Of a DNA stretch of 25,154 nt, positions 16,514 through 24,359 are shown piece by piece. A program made the translations under genes and the position numbers. This DNA is from JAIBBV01 sp044347745 (GTDB taxonomy: Bacteria > Bdellovibrionota_C > UBA2361 > JAFLCA01). Numbering within the stretch: the stretch's first letter is position 1; each line of letters opens with the position of its first letter. The DNA is taken from assembly GCA_044347745.1 (NCBI GenBank), contig JBIKUD010000038.1, positions 1 to 25,154 of the forward strand. Direction: 5' to 3'. The notes under the pieces were generated by a model. It ran no database searches. It had not been told where the DNA came from and saw only the letters and a program-made list of their open reading frames with translations.

Positions 16514-17866
16514 CTAACCTAAATACCCCAATGACTTAAGCTGCTCAATTTCCTCCGCTGATGGATCCTCTCCAATTTGGACCGAATCTTGTTTCAAAAT
16601 TGGAGATTCCACTGTTTTCAGCGTATCTTGAAGCTTTTTTAACAGCTCGGGCTTTTTTGTCCCCACGTCTGTTTTTGCGCCATTCTCAATTATTCCTATT
16701 TCTTGGAGCTCTTGGGGAAGCGTCCCTGGCCAAGAATCGCGATTCTCAAAATATTTACCTTCTTCTGAATAAAGACCAACTTTATGTACCTTTTTCCATT
16801 CGGTTTCTGTGAAGGCCACCGCCGGCAAATGCACCTCACCTACCCCACGCACAAGCGGCATCAAGGAAACTCCCTGCATTCCTTTTGGAGCCTCAACCGA
16901 AGCATAGTCAAGAAGAGTCGGCATTAAATCGAGGAGTCGAACCTGTTTCTCCACAACGCGGCGCATGCCAGGCTCCGACTGATTCCACATGATCCAGGGC
17001 ACTCGCACTTGCGATTCATACAGCACATTCCCATGCCGCAGCGTATCTGGCACATCGGGATGATCGTAAAGGCCTTCTCCATGATCTGAAACGATTAAAA
17101 ATAGGCAATTTTTAAATTCCTTTCGCGACTCTAGCTCTTTTACAAAGAGTCCAGTCTGCTGAGAGGCTATGCGTACTGACTGCAGGTATTTGCCAGCCGG
17201 ATCATTTTGCAAATCGGCTTCAACAACCTCGGGTCTCAAATCAGACCAGCCATGAACATCCATAATGTTAATCATTACAAATAGCGGCTTCCCCGCCTTG
17301 AGCCCTATATTAATTTCTTGGTTCGCCCGCGCAAAAATATCCTCAGCCTTGGGGAGTCTCAAATTTTTATTTGCTCTCTGTTTGCCTTCCTCAGGCTTCA
17401 TCCAAGGGAACACTACATTACTATCCACATACGCCTCAAAACCTTGATTAAAGTTAAATGTGGAATTGATGTTTGGATTCGCCGTGACACCCAACGTGTA
17501 GTACCCATGCGCCTGAAGCACCTCAGCAATGGTTGTAAAATGCTTAGGCAGAACGTCCCATTGTTCCTTAAAAATTCCGAGAGTGCGCGGATACTGTGAG
17601 GTAAGAAATGAGCCAATAGAGGTGCGAGTCCAGCTTGATTGAGCAATCACTCGATTAAAGCGCACCCCTCGGGCCGCCATTTGGTCTAGCTCTGGACTCA
17701 AATTCTGAGAGTTTCCGTAAGCCCCCACTTTGTCAGCACGCAATGTATCCAGAATAAGCAGCACGATATGAGGCTTCTGGGCCTGACGGGCCTGACATCC
17801 AGAGAGCAGAGAAATAAGAGGGAGAACCGCTACAAGCGCCAGAAAAACTGTTATTTTACCTCGCAT
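16514..17866 (-). CDS. Sulfatase-fold lipoprotein with Thr at the catalytic Cys position
   Basis: 450 residues, ATG preceded by GGGGAG. The N-terminal signal ends in the lipobox LLSGC (C24), so it is lipid-anchored. The fold is sulfatase-like: VLLILDTLRADKVGAYG (D40), MAARGVRF, SSWTRTSIGSFLTSQYP at 77-93, VSDHGEGLYDH, RHGNVLYESQVRVPW. In classical sulfatases the nucleophile is a Cys or Ser turned into formylglycine within C/S-x-P-S-R. Here T80 stands at that place and the P and R are missing. Thr nucleophiles occur in relatives such as LtaS and EptA, so it may be a phosphodiesterase or phosphotransferase. The C-terminus is QLKSLGYLG, an ending I know from many sulfatases. It is transcribed alone, divergent from bS21. 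Confidence 0.82.
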   Translation of the reverse strand: MRGKITVFLALVAVLPLISLLSGCQARQAQKPHIVLLILDTLRADKVGAYGNSQNLSPELDQMAARGVRFNRVIAQSSWTRTSIGSFLTSQYPRTLGIFKEQWDVLPKHFTTIAEVLQAHGYYTLGVTANPNINSTFNFNQGFEAYVDSNVVFPWMKPEEGKQRANKNLRLPKAEDIFARANQEINIGLKAGKPLFVMINIMDVHGWSDLRPEVVEADLQNDPAGKYLQSVRIASQQTGLFVKELESRKEFKNCLFLIVSDHGEGLYDHPDVPDTLRHGNVLYESQVRVPWIMWNQSEPGMRRVVEKQVRLLDLMPTLLDYASVEAPKGMQGVSLMPLVRGVGEVHLPAVAFTETEWKKVHKVGLYSEEGKYFENRDSWPGTLPQELQEIGIIENGAKTDVGTKKPELLKKLQDTLKTVESPILKQDSVQIGEDPSAEEIEQLKSLGYLG

Positions 17867-18041
17867 TTACTCTCCCCCTGGACCCGCATCAAAATAAAAA
17901 GGATATGGAAAAACAGCAACTTAAAGCGCCTTTTCAAAAAGCGCAATGCCCACCCCAAAAACAGTAAAACACAGCCAAGGGCTTTACATTTCTAGAGAAT
18001 CTAGGATAATCGAGCGTCTTGATAAAGACTGGCACTTGAGT

Positions 18042-18070
18042 TTTACCTGTGTCCCTTTATCAGATATACT
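18042..18070 (+). promoter_or_regulatory. Candidate promoter of rpsU
   Basis: TTTACC at 18042-18047 and TATACT at 18065-18070 are 17 bases apart, a good sigma70-type layout about 70 bases before the bS21 start. An inverted repeat GATAAAG (18021-18027) and CTTTATC (18055-18061) brackets the -35 and reaches into the spacer, so it could be an operator (inference). Confidence 0.45.
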
Positions 18071-18141
18071 TCTTTGAGTGCCTTTAAGGGCGCCACCGAG
18101 TATTTTCAACCAATTTAATTGATGTCGGAGAGACGATAATC

Positions 18142-18528
18142 GTGATTGCTGCTGAATCTGGTTCCACCGAGAAACAACCCCAAGCAACTTCCCAAGTTGC
18201 TCCACAAGCCAATGGCTTTAATGCACATGATGGCGAGGGCTCACGCGGTGGGCGTAATTTTGATCGCGGTGGTGATCGCGGAGACCGTGGTTTTGACCGC
18301 GGAGAACGACAGAAAGTTGGCGCAATGGAAGTGGCTGTTGACCACAACATCGAAAAGGCCATGAAAGTTTTGAAGCGTAAGCTCATCAAAGAAGGCCTTT
18401 TCAAAGAACTTAAGTCACGTCGTTATTATGAAAAGCCTTCTGAGAAGCGCAAGCGCAAGCATAAAGAGTCTGTAAAGAAGATGCGCAAAGAAGAATCGCG
18501 CAACAAAAAGAACTCCCTTTTGGCTTAA
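18142..18528 (+). CDS. rpsU: Ribosomal protein bS21 with RG-rich N-terminal extension
   Basis: 128 residues from a GTG start with GGAG eleven bases upstream. The ribosomal core is residues 62-128: MEVAVDHNIEKAMKVLKRKL, SRRYYEKPSEKRKRKHKES, and a very basic tail. Normal bS21 is about 65-75 residues, so the first 60 are extra. That part begins with a Gln/Ala/Ser stretch and then has repeated Arg-Gly-Asp-Phe elements (SRGGRNFDRGGDRGDRG), like RGG-type RNA-binding tails. A GTG or ATG nearer the core is possible (ATG at residue 62, AMEVAV), but no ribosome-binding site supports it, and the extension keeps an open, biased reading frame. A strong terminator follows. Confidence 0.88.
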   Translation: MIAAESGSTEKQPQATSQVAPQANGFNAHDGEGSRGGRNFDRGGDRGDRGFDRGERQKVGAMEVAVDHNIEKAMKVLKRKLIKEGLFKELKSRRYYEKPSEKRKRKHKESVKKMRKEESRNKKNSLLA

Positions 18529-18551
18529 TGCTAAATTGTTGAGTTTCGAAG

Positions 18552-18578
18552 AACGACCCCACGTGGGTCGTTTTTTTT
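18552..18578 (+). terminator. Rho-independent terminator of rpsU
   Basis: AACGACCC at 18552-18559 pairs with GGGTCGTT at 18565-18572, loop CACGT, followed by a run of T to 18578. It starts 24 bases after the bS21 stop codon. Confidence 0.92.
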
Positions 18579-18637
18579 GTCTCGTGGAGCAGGCCCCGCA
18601 CAGTTACAAGTGCCTCGCCAAATAATCAAATAGTTCG

Positions 18638-18643
18638 TACACT
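18638..18643 (+). promoter_or_regulatory. Candidate -10 of lptF, possible leaderless transcript
   Basis: TACACT ends only six bases before the GTG start of lptF, and no Shine-Dalgarno sequence is present. If this is the -10, transcription would start at or next to the start codon. The GTACACT core also occurs upstream of rplM and of the glycosylphosphotransferase gene. No clear -35 is visible. Confidence 0.3.
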
Positions 18644-18649
18644 CTCCTC

Positions 18650-19939
18650 GTGAAGATCATCAATCGCTATATCCTAAAGGAAACGCTGGGTTATTTCCTT
18701 ATCGCCCTATCTGTCTTCACCACCATCCTGCTTACCCTGCGCATGCTTAAATTTACATCACTCATTGTAAATCGCGGGGTTGAACTTAGCCAAATTGCGA
18801 TGGTTTTTTTGTCTATAGTGCCTTCATTTCTCGAAATCGCCATTCCGCTCGCTACGCTCATTGGAATTATGTTGGCCTTTGGACGGCTTTCCGGAGACTC
18901 TGAGATAATTGTCTTGCGGGCAAGCGGCATCAGCATCTCGCAGCTTGTCAGGCCTGTTTTGGGTTTCGGAATTACAACTACGCTGATCACTTTGTTTATC
19001 GCGTCTTTTGTCAGCCCTCGGGGTATCCAACTACTCTCAACAACATTATTTGAAATTGCCAAATCTCGCTCCACTGCAGGCCTCGATCCGGGAGTATTTA
19101 ATAAGCTCGGCAATATGACTATTTATGCTGAGCAAATTGAACATGGCACAGGCGATTTGACCCGTGTGCTCATCGATGACAAACGAAATCGTGAGCAACG
19201 AAAAGTAGTAATCGCTCAAAATGGTGAAATTTTGTCCGACTCGGAGGCTCAAACTATAACCATCAGACTCTTTAATGGCGAAATTCATGAGCGCAACGCC
19301 GCAAACTATGTACATACCCGCTTCGATGTAAATTCAGTAGTACTCGCACCAGATGAGGTTTTGGACCCAAATGCGGGTAATCGTGGAAAAAACCCAAAAG
19401 AGCTGACCTACGCTGAGATTCAGATTGAACGCCAAAAGTATGCCGATGCACTGGCACAGGTTCGCTCGCTCGAAGCCACACCACCGGAGGTACTTGAGCA
19501 AATAGCCTTGGCCACAGGAATTCCCTCCCCTATGGGCAAAAAAGATCTCAAACGCAAAATTCGAAGACTTGATGTAGAGGTGCATCGCCGACTTGCCATG
19601 CCAGTTGCGACTTTCTTTCTCGCAATATTGGCGCTTCCATTAGGAGTGTATCCCCCTCGTAGTCAGCGTACTTGGGGAGTAGGACTCTCTGCTACCTTAG
19701 GACTTTCGGTATTTGTAACTTATTACGGCCTATTGTCATTAGGGATGGCGCTTGCAGAAAGCGGCACGGTGCCACCAATAATTGGGCTGTGGGTTCCAAA
19801 CCTGCTAACGGCCTGCCTCGCTGTGATTGTAATGCGTAACGTAGCCTCTGAACGCTGGCAGTCCGCATTGGACGGTATTGGCGCAATTAACTCTGGCGTT
19901 ATCTCATATGTCAGCAAAAAGATAAGATTCGCCCAATGA
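18650..19939 (+). CDS. lptF: LPS export ABC transporter permease LptF
   Basis: 429 residues, GTG start. LptF and LptG form the inner-membrane permease dimer of the LptB2FG complex, which extracts lipopolysaccharide and sends it to LptC/LptA. The start MKIINRYILKETLGYF matches the family. Three membrane segments fill about 14-125 (IALSVFTTILLTLRML; IAIPLATLIGIMLAFGRLSG, with the SGDSEIIVLRASGIS coupling region; GITTTLITLFIASFV). A periplasmic beta-jellyroll region spans about 130-300. Three membrane segments follow near the C-terminus. Length is somewhat above E. coli LptF (366), mainly in the region 235-305 before the late membrane segments. The stop overlaps the lptG start by ATGA. The LptF rather than LptG label rests on position and general similarity. 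Confidence 0.87.
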   Translation: MKIINRYILKETLGYFLIALSVFTTILLTLRMLKFTSLIVNRGVELSQIAMVFLSIVPSFLEIAIPLATLIGIMLAFGRLSGDSEIIVLRASGISISQLVRPVLGFGITTTLITLFIASFVSPRGIQLLSTTLFEIAKSRSTAGLDPGVFNKLGNMTIYAEQIEHGTGDLTRVLIDDKRNREQRKVVIAQNGEILSDSEAQTITIRLFNGEIHERNAANYVHTRFDVNSVVLAPDEVLDPNAGNRGKNPKELTYAEIQIERQKYADALAQVRSLEATPPEVLEQIALATGIPSPMGKKDLKRKIRRLDVEVHRRLAMPVATFFLAILALPLGVYPPRSQRTWGVGLSATLGLSVFVTYYGLLSLGMALAESGTVPPIIGLWVPNLLTACLAVIVMRNVASERWQSALDGIGAINSGVISYVSKKIRFAQ

Positions 19940-21024
19940 AGATTATTCATCGCTACTTATTGCGGCAACTTCTACGTAACTTCCTGCTTGCGCTGCTTAC
20001 CTTCGTGCTGCTTTTTATTGTATTCGACTTTTTTGATCGCGTTGATAAATTTTTATCCGAAGGCGCAAGCTTTTTGGACACATTAAAGTACTTTGTCCTC
20101 AAAATTCCGCTTACCGTCTCACTGATGCTCCCTGTTGCCTCACTCGTCTCCACTCTGTTTACCATAGGCATTTTATCGAAAAATTCAGAAATTACCGCCA
20201 TGCGCGCGGCAGGCTTGCCTATTTCATGGCTTGCTCGTCCACTCCTCGCCTTTGGCATCTTCATTAGCTTTGGGGCACTGCTGCTCAACGAAACACTAGT
20301 TCCCTTCGCAACACGAAGAGTGAAAGAAGTTTATGCAATCGACATCAAAAAAAGCGACCAAAAGGGAGCTTTTAATCAGAGCGATTTTTGGTGGAGAAAA
20401 AAGGAAAAGTTTTATTCGGCTGATATGTTCGATTCGCGCACAAACACTATTCTTAACCTCTCGGTGTTTGAAATCCCCCCTCAATTTGTAGCCGAAAAAC
20501 GCACAGATGCTGCCGAAGTCACCTGGGTAAACCCCACCTTTCGCTGGAGCATGAAATCAGTTTTGGAATACAAATTTACGGGACCGGTGGTTGAAACAAA
20601 GCGCTACAATGCTCTGCCGTTACTCATAAACGAAGAGCCGCAAGACTTTTACGAGACCAAAACAGACCCGCACACCATGAGCTACCGCCAGCTAAAACGT
20701 TTCATTAAAGAGCAGCGCGCCAACGGCATCCCAGTCCGGCAGTATTACGCCGATCTATATGAAAAGTTATCCTTCCCCTTCGTCAATTTTATGGTCATTT
20801 TAGTGGTACTTCCCTTCGCCCTTAAACCTGCCCGTTCAGGCAGTTTGGCTGTTGGCTTTCTCGCTGGCGCCACCATTGCATTTTCGTATTATGCCATCCA
20901 CTCCATTAGCCTGGCGCTTGGTCGAGCAGAGCTCTGGCCGCCGCTACTCGCCGCATGGGTAGCTAATATTTTGCTACTCTTTATTGGTGTGGTGTTAAGT
21001 ATGGGCGCTGAGTCGCCGCAGTAG
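19936..21024 (+). CDS. lptG: LPS export ABC transporter permease LptG
   Basis: 362 residues, the usual length. It begins MKIIHRYLLRQLLRNF and has the family layout: membrane segments near 15-33, 52-78 (IPLTVSLMLPVASLVSTLFT) and 98-118, the cytoplasmic coupling stretch LSKNSEITAMRAAGLPISW, a periplasmic domain of about 150 residues, and three C-terminal segments (PFVNFMVILVVLPFALKP onward). It is the partner of LptF in LptB2FG. The start overlaps the lptF stop by ATGA, so the two are probably made in equal amounts. LptB is not in the window. A bidirectional terminator follows. Confidence 0.88.
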   Translation: MKIIHRYLLRQLLRNFLLALLTFVLLFIVFDFFDRVDKFLSEGASFLDTLKYFVLKIPLTVSLMLPVASLVSTLFTIGILSKNSEITAMRAAGLPISWLARPLLAFGIFISFGALLLNETLVPFATRRVKEVYAIDIKKSDQKGAFNQSDFWWRKKEKFYSADMFDSRTNTILNLSVFEIPPQFVAEKRTDAAEVTWVNPTFRWSMKSVLEYKFTGPVVETKRYNALPLLINEEPQDFYETKTDPHTMSYRQLKRFIKEQRANGIPVRQYYADLYEKLSFPFVNFMVILVVLPFALKPARSGSLAVGFLAGATIAFSYYAIHSISLALGRAELWPPLLAAWVANILLLFIGVVLSMGAESPQ

Positions 21025-21058
21025 TTCGCCGGGAAAATCCGACTTCTTCGCGGCGAAC
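21024..21058 (+). terminator. Hairpin at the lptG stop codon
   Basis: GTTCGCCG at 21024-21031 pairs with CGGCGAAC at 21051-21058, loop of 19 bases. No T-run follows directly; it may protect the 3' end or add to the terminator just downstream. Confidence 0.4.
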
Positions 21059-21073
21059 GCATTATGCACATAA

Positions 21074-21107
21074 AAAGAAAGGCCGGTGTTTCCACCAGCC
21101 TTTCTTT
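21074..21107. terminator. Bidirectional terminator between lptG and rpsI
   Basis: AAAGAAAGGC plus GGTG (21074-21088) pairs with CACC plus GCCTTTCTTT (21093-21107) with one internal mismatch and a four-base loop. The A-rich and T-rich flanks give a U-tract in both directions, best for the minus-strand rpsI transcript. Confidence 0.82.
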
Positions 21108-21123
21108 CGCACATCGAAAAGAA

Positions 21124-21516
21124 TTAACGTTTCGAGAACTGTGGACGTCTACGAGCACCGTGACGACCGTATTTCTTACGCTCAACTTCACGAGCATCGC
21201 GGGTAAGATAGCCTTCAACCTTAAGAGATTTACGGGCATCTGCATCAAACTCGATTAATGCGCGAGCAATCCCCAAACGGCATGCACCAGCTTGACCGGA
21301 AGGACCACCGCCAGCAACAAGAATATTGATATCAAACTTCTCTTCCTGGCTCAGCAACGACAATGGCTGGCGAACGACCATGCGCAAAGTTGCACGTCCA
21401 AAGTAATCTTCAAACTTGCGACCATTCACTGTGATAGTACCAGAACCAGGCTTTGCAAAAATGCGAGCTACTGATGACTTACGACGACCGATTGTGTGGA
21501 TTGCTGTGCTTTTCAT
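21124..21516 (-). CDS. rpsI: Ribosomal protein uS9
   Basis: 130 residues, the standard length. Family signatures are TIGRRKSSVARIF near the start, GTITVNGRKFEDYF, VAGGGPSGQAGACRLGIARAL, and the invariant basic end KKYGRHGARRRPQFSKR, which reaches the P-site tRNA in the 30S subunit. It lies 27 bases after rplM, the conserved rplM-rpsI pair. No Shine-Dalgarno sequence is seen, so translation may be coupled to rplM or driven by an AU-rich leader. Confidence 0.97.
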   Translation of the reverse strand: MKSTAIHTIGRRKSSVARIFAKPGSGTITVNGRKFEDYFGRATLRMVVRQPLSLLSQEEKFDINILVAGGGPSGQAGACRLGIARALIEFDADARKSLKVEGYLTRDAREVERKKYGRHGARRRPQFSKR

Positions 21517-21543
21517 GACTTTTTAACTTAATTTAAGAAAAAC

Positions 21544-21981
21544 TTAAGAAAGGCTCACTGCCTCAACTTTCTGGGCACTATGAGGGTGTGAAGGACCTGT
21601 ATATACCTTTAACTTGGTGCGCAGCGCATTGGCCAACGGCCCACGTGGCAACATGCCCCAAACAGCGGTTTCCACAAGATGAGGCGCATTTTTCTCGCGC
21701 AAATCACCAGCAGAAATCTCCTTAACTCCGCCCACAAACTCAGTGTAGTGGCGAATCATTTTATCTTGGGCTTTATTACCGGTTAACTTAACCTTCTCTG
21801 CGTTAACAACAACTACAAAGTCGCCGGTATCAGAATTAGGTGTGAAATCTACTTTGTGTTTTCCGCGAATAAAGGCGGCAACCTGAGATGCCAAGCGGCC
21901 AAGCGGAATATCAGTTGCATCAACAAGCAACCACTTACGGCCTTTGAGGGCTTCTTCTTTTGAACGAGACTGCGTAGTCAT
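21544..21981 (-). CDS. rplM: Ribosomal protein uL13
   Basis: 145 residues, the standard length. Signatures are KWLLVDATDIPLGRLASQVA, RGKHKVDFTPNSDTGDFVVV, and the C-terminal MLPRGPLANALRTKLKVYTG with PSHPHSAQ. It is an early 50S assembly protein and, in E. coli, a repressor of its own operon. It starts the rplM-rpsI unit. The ATG is preceded by an AT-rich leader with repeated ATTG units and a palindrome (22014-22025), without a Shine-Dalgarno sequence. Confidence 0.97.
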   Translation of the reverse strand: MTTQSRSKEEALKGRKWLLVDATDIPLGRLASQVAAFIRGKHKVDFTPNSDTGDFVVVVNAEKVKLTGNKAQDKMIRHYTEFVGGVKEISAGDLREKNAPHLVETAVWGMLPRGPLANALRTKLKVYTGPSHPHSAQKVEAVSLS

Positions 21982-22011
21982 AAAATGCGATCTATCAAAT
22001 CAATCAATCAA

Positions 22012-22025
22012 TACAGTGTACACTG
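22012..22025 (-). promoter_or_regulatory. Palindrome in the rplM upstream region
   Basis: CAGTGTACACTG at 22014-22025 is a perfect 12-base palindrome, 33 bases before the uL13 start codon. The ten bases TACAGTGTAC (22012-22021) occur again at 24233-24242 upstream of the glycosylphosphotransferase gene, in the same orientation relative to the gene. It could be a promoter element (TACACT as -10 on the minus strand) or a dimeric regulator site. Confidence 0.4.
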
Positions 22026-22169
22026 AGGGCGCAAAACCCCCTTCATTTTGAAGGCGCAAGAGTACCACACGCCCTGAAAACGTCAATAGTACCCGAAACT
22101 TAAGCAGATTTATCCACGGCCAAGCCTTCGCTCTGAAGGCCCTAATAATATTAACTAGTTAGACCTTAT

Positions 22170-22493
22170 CTAGCGGGCCAAATGCTCTCTCACGCTCAAG
22201 TAATCTAGGTCAGCGTGAGTTTCAAAATCTTTATCTGCTTGCGACCTAATTTTTTCCGCAAGTGAATCGCCCAGCTGTTTTGCTTCTTTACTATCTTTGA
22301 CCCGCTCAAATGAAACTGCTGCCCTCTGCGCTTTTAGGTTAGTCACTACTGCCTCAGACTGCACTACCTGTGAGAGTGCCACACCACGCACATTGGCTGG
22401 CGGAGACTGCGGCTGTTGCCCGTTACCCGTTGAAACACTTGAAGAATTTGGACCGGCCTTGCCGGCTATGCCCTTAACGACAGTGACGCCCAT
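22170..22493 (-). CDS. Small hypothetical protein
   Basis: 107 residues, ATG with AGGA thirteen bases upstream. The first 35 residues are Gly/Ser/Gln/Pro-rich and probably disordered. Residues 36-107 look helical and charged, ending DLDYLSVREHLAR. No signal, membrane segment or known motif is seen. The layout (disordered start, short helical end) recalls small regulators such as anti-sigma factors of the FlgM type, but no specific match can be claimed. It stands alone between rplM and the glycosylphosphotransferase gene, all on the minus strand. Confidence 0.5.
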   Translation of the reverse strand: MGVTVVKGIAGKAGPNSSSVSTGNGQQPQSPPANVRGVALSQVVQSEAVVTNLKAQRAAVSFERVKDSKEAKQLGDSLAEKIRSQADKDFETHADLDYLSVREHLAR

Positions 22494-22687
22494 ACAACTT
22501 TATCCTGGCTCTGTAACCAATCTGGGGCAATCTTGTGGCGTTGGGGAGAACACACGTCCCGAGCTTAGACAGAACCACTCCAAACTTGGGAATTCGCGGG
22601 GGCGGAAAACGCTCTTTCTCTTACTGTAAATAGGTATCGGCTTTGTAGGGCAAAACTTGAGTGTGTTCCAGTCTATAAATCAGGTAC
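22494..22687. other. Intergenic, no feature recognised
   Basis: About 190 bases between two minus-strand genes. It should hold the end of the glycosylphosphotransferase transcript and the promoter of the small hypothetical gene. I see no strong hairpin with a T-run and no convincing promoter pair. Confidence 0.4.
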
Positions 22688-24175
22688 TTAGCGTGCCCCA
22701 CGACCGAAAAGTACCGCAGGGATGGTGCGAAAAAGCAGCATAAAATCGCGACCTAATGACCAATTATCAATGTAGTCTAAATCAAGTTTTACCCAGGACT
22801 CAAAATCAGAAATCTCATTACGCCCGCTTACCTGCCACGTGCAGGTAATGCCTGGTCGCATAGAAAGACGCCGCCTATCTCTGCGCTCGTAAAGACTCAC
22901 TTCTCCAGGTACCGGCGGACGAGGCCCAACAAGACTCATGTCTCCCCAAAGCACGTTCCATAGCTGCGGAAGTTCATCCAATGAAAAGCGCCGCAAAAAA
23001 CGCCCAACGGAAGTGATGCGTGGGTCATTTTTTAATTTAAACACAGGGCCGGTCATTTCGTTTTGCTCTCTCAGCTTTTCTACCTCTGCCTCTGCCCCCT
23101 CGTGCATAGAGCGAAACTTATAAAGGTCAAATAGCCGGCCATTTAAGCCAACTCTTTTCTGTTTGAAAATAACTGGTCCTGGAGAACCGAGACGCACTGC
23201 CGCCGCAATAAGTAGAAAAACGGGCGCAAGCAAAATGAGGGAGAGCAACGAAATAATCACATCCACCGCGCGTTTTACATTAAGCTCCCAGCGATCCCCC
23301 GGCGGGGTTTGAAAATGAATAAGAGGCATTTCACCAAAATAGCTCAGCCCCGACTTCACCATGCCAATACTGAATAAGTCTGCGGCCAAAGTGGTGCGCA
23401 CACCTTGTTCAGAGCAAATAAGAACCATTTCTTCCACCAGTGGCATTACCTCCACTACGTCAGTAAAAATGACCTCATCTATGGCGTATTCACGCAGCGC
23501 TTTTGCCAAAGCCCTTGGCCCTACAATAACCCGAGCTACATTCTGGGCCCCAAGACGCCTCACATCAAAACGAAATTGGTCAACCACTTCAGATGGAATA
23601 GATTCTTCAAGCGACCCAAAACAGCGCACCCGGATTCCAAGCTCAGGCCGGCGAAGCACTTCACGCGTCAGGCGCAAAGCCTGCTCGCCGAGTCCGCACA
23701 CAATAATATTTCGAAAGTTTTTGCCCCGACGCCGCCAAAACCGAAGCAGCGTAAGAACTACATAGCGCTCAGCCGCAAGAAACAATCCGACCAGCAAGCA
23801 AAAGAGGGCAATAAAACTGCGCGAAAGATCAATTTTTAAGAGGAATAAAGTGGCCGCCAGAATGAAAAAAACTACGAGCGAGCTGAAAATAGAGAGCCTC
23901 AGCAGCTGCCACGGGGTACTCAGCCGCATGCTGCTATAGGCCCCAAGGCCATTGAGCATAATCAGATACGAAACCAGGGCCACGAGCAGCACAATAAAGT
24001 AGTCACGCACCGGGGCCAGCACGTAGCCACCAAATTGAATTCCCAACCCTAATACTTCGTTCCAAAAGAGCAGCGAATCGCGGCTGTAATAAGCGGCAAA
24101 AAAACAGGCAAAGATAATAAGTACGTCGCCCACTCGCTCTAAACGCGAGATGAGGCGCCAATTTTCCTTAAGCAC
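22688..24175 (-). CDS. Polyprenyl-phosphate glycosylphosphotransferase (WbaP/CpsE-type)
   Basis: 495 residues, GTG start. This enzyme type moves a sugar-1-phosphate from a nucleotide sugar to undecaprenyl phosphate in the inner membrane, the first step of exopolysaccharide, capsule or O-antigen synthesis. Four hydrophobic segments lie in residues 15-140. A CoA-binding-like Rossmann domain follows (NIIVCGLGEQALRLT at 155-170). The C-terminal catalytic domain begins with a reentrant segment (KRAVDVIISLLSLILLAPVF, about 293-312) and shows GSPGPVIFKQKRVG, YKFRSM, LRRFSLDELPQLWNVL and SLVGPRPP. The sugar cannot be read from the sequence. No glycosyltransferases lie next to it in the window. It is divergent from the receiver-like gene. 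Confidence 0.92.
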   Translation of the reverse strand: MLKENWRLISRLERVGDVLIIFACFFAAYYSRDSLLFWNEVLGLGIQFGGYVLAPVRDYFIVLLVALVSYLIMLNGLGAYSSMRLSTPWQLLRLSIFSSLVVFFILAATLFLLKIDLSRSFIALFCLLVGLFLAAERYVVLTLLRFWRRRGKNFRNIIVCGLGEQALRLTREVLRRPELGIRVRCFGSLEESIPSEVVDQFRFDVRRLGAQNVARVIVGPRALAKALREYAIDEVIFTDVVEVMPLVEEMVLICSEQGVRTTLAADLFSIGMVKSGLSYFGEMPLIHFQTPPGDRWELNVKRAVDVIISLLSLILLAPVFLLIAAAVRLGSPGPVIFKQKRVGLNGRLFDLYKFRSMHEGAEAEVEKLREQNEMTGPVFKLKNDPRITSVGRFLRRFSLDELPQLWNVLWGDMSLVGPRPPVPGEVSLYERRDRRRLSMRPGITCTWQVSGRNEISDFESWVKLDLDYIDNWSLGRDFMLLFRTIPAVLFGRGAR

Positions 24176-24232
24176 GCGGACGAATCTCCCAAGCTGTCAT
24201 ACACAGCCAAAGCCCCGATAAGCACTAAGATT

Positions 24233-24242
24233 TACAGTGTAC
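24233..24242 (-). promoter_or_regulatory. Copy of the TACAGTGTAC motif upstream of the glycosylphosphotransferase gene
   Basis: Ten bases identical to those upstream of rplM (22012-22021), here 57 bases before the GTG start. It lacks the full palindrome, so the shared part on the minus strand, GTACACTGTA, is better explained as a promoter -10 region than as a repressor site. Confidence 0.3.
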
Positions 24243-24359
24243 TCCGAACTGAGGCCCAAAAAACAGCCCCAAGCTCTTTAAATGAATAGGGAAAAAACTG
24301 AACGGAGCGTTTCAGGCGGGGCCCACATCAAAAATAAGGTGGCTGGGAAATTGGAGAAC

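Noticed and set aside
18691..19113. 140-residue open frame on the minus strand
   Set aside because: Antisense to lptF, which is a clear family member.
23361..23839. Two overlapping frames of 134 and 144 residues on the plus strand
   Set aside because: Antisense to the glycosylphosphotransferase gene; compositions are rich in Ser/Thr/Arg as expected from an opposite-strand shadow.
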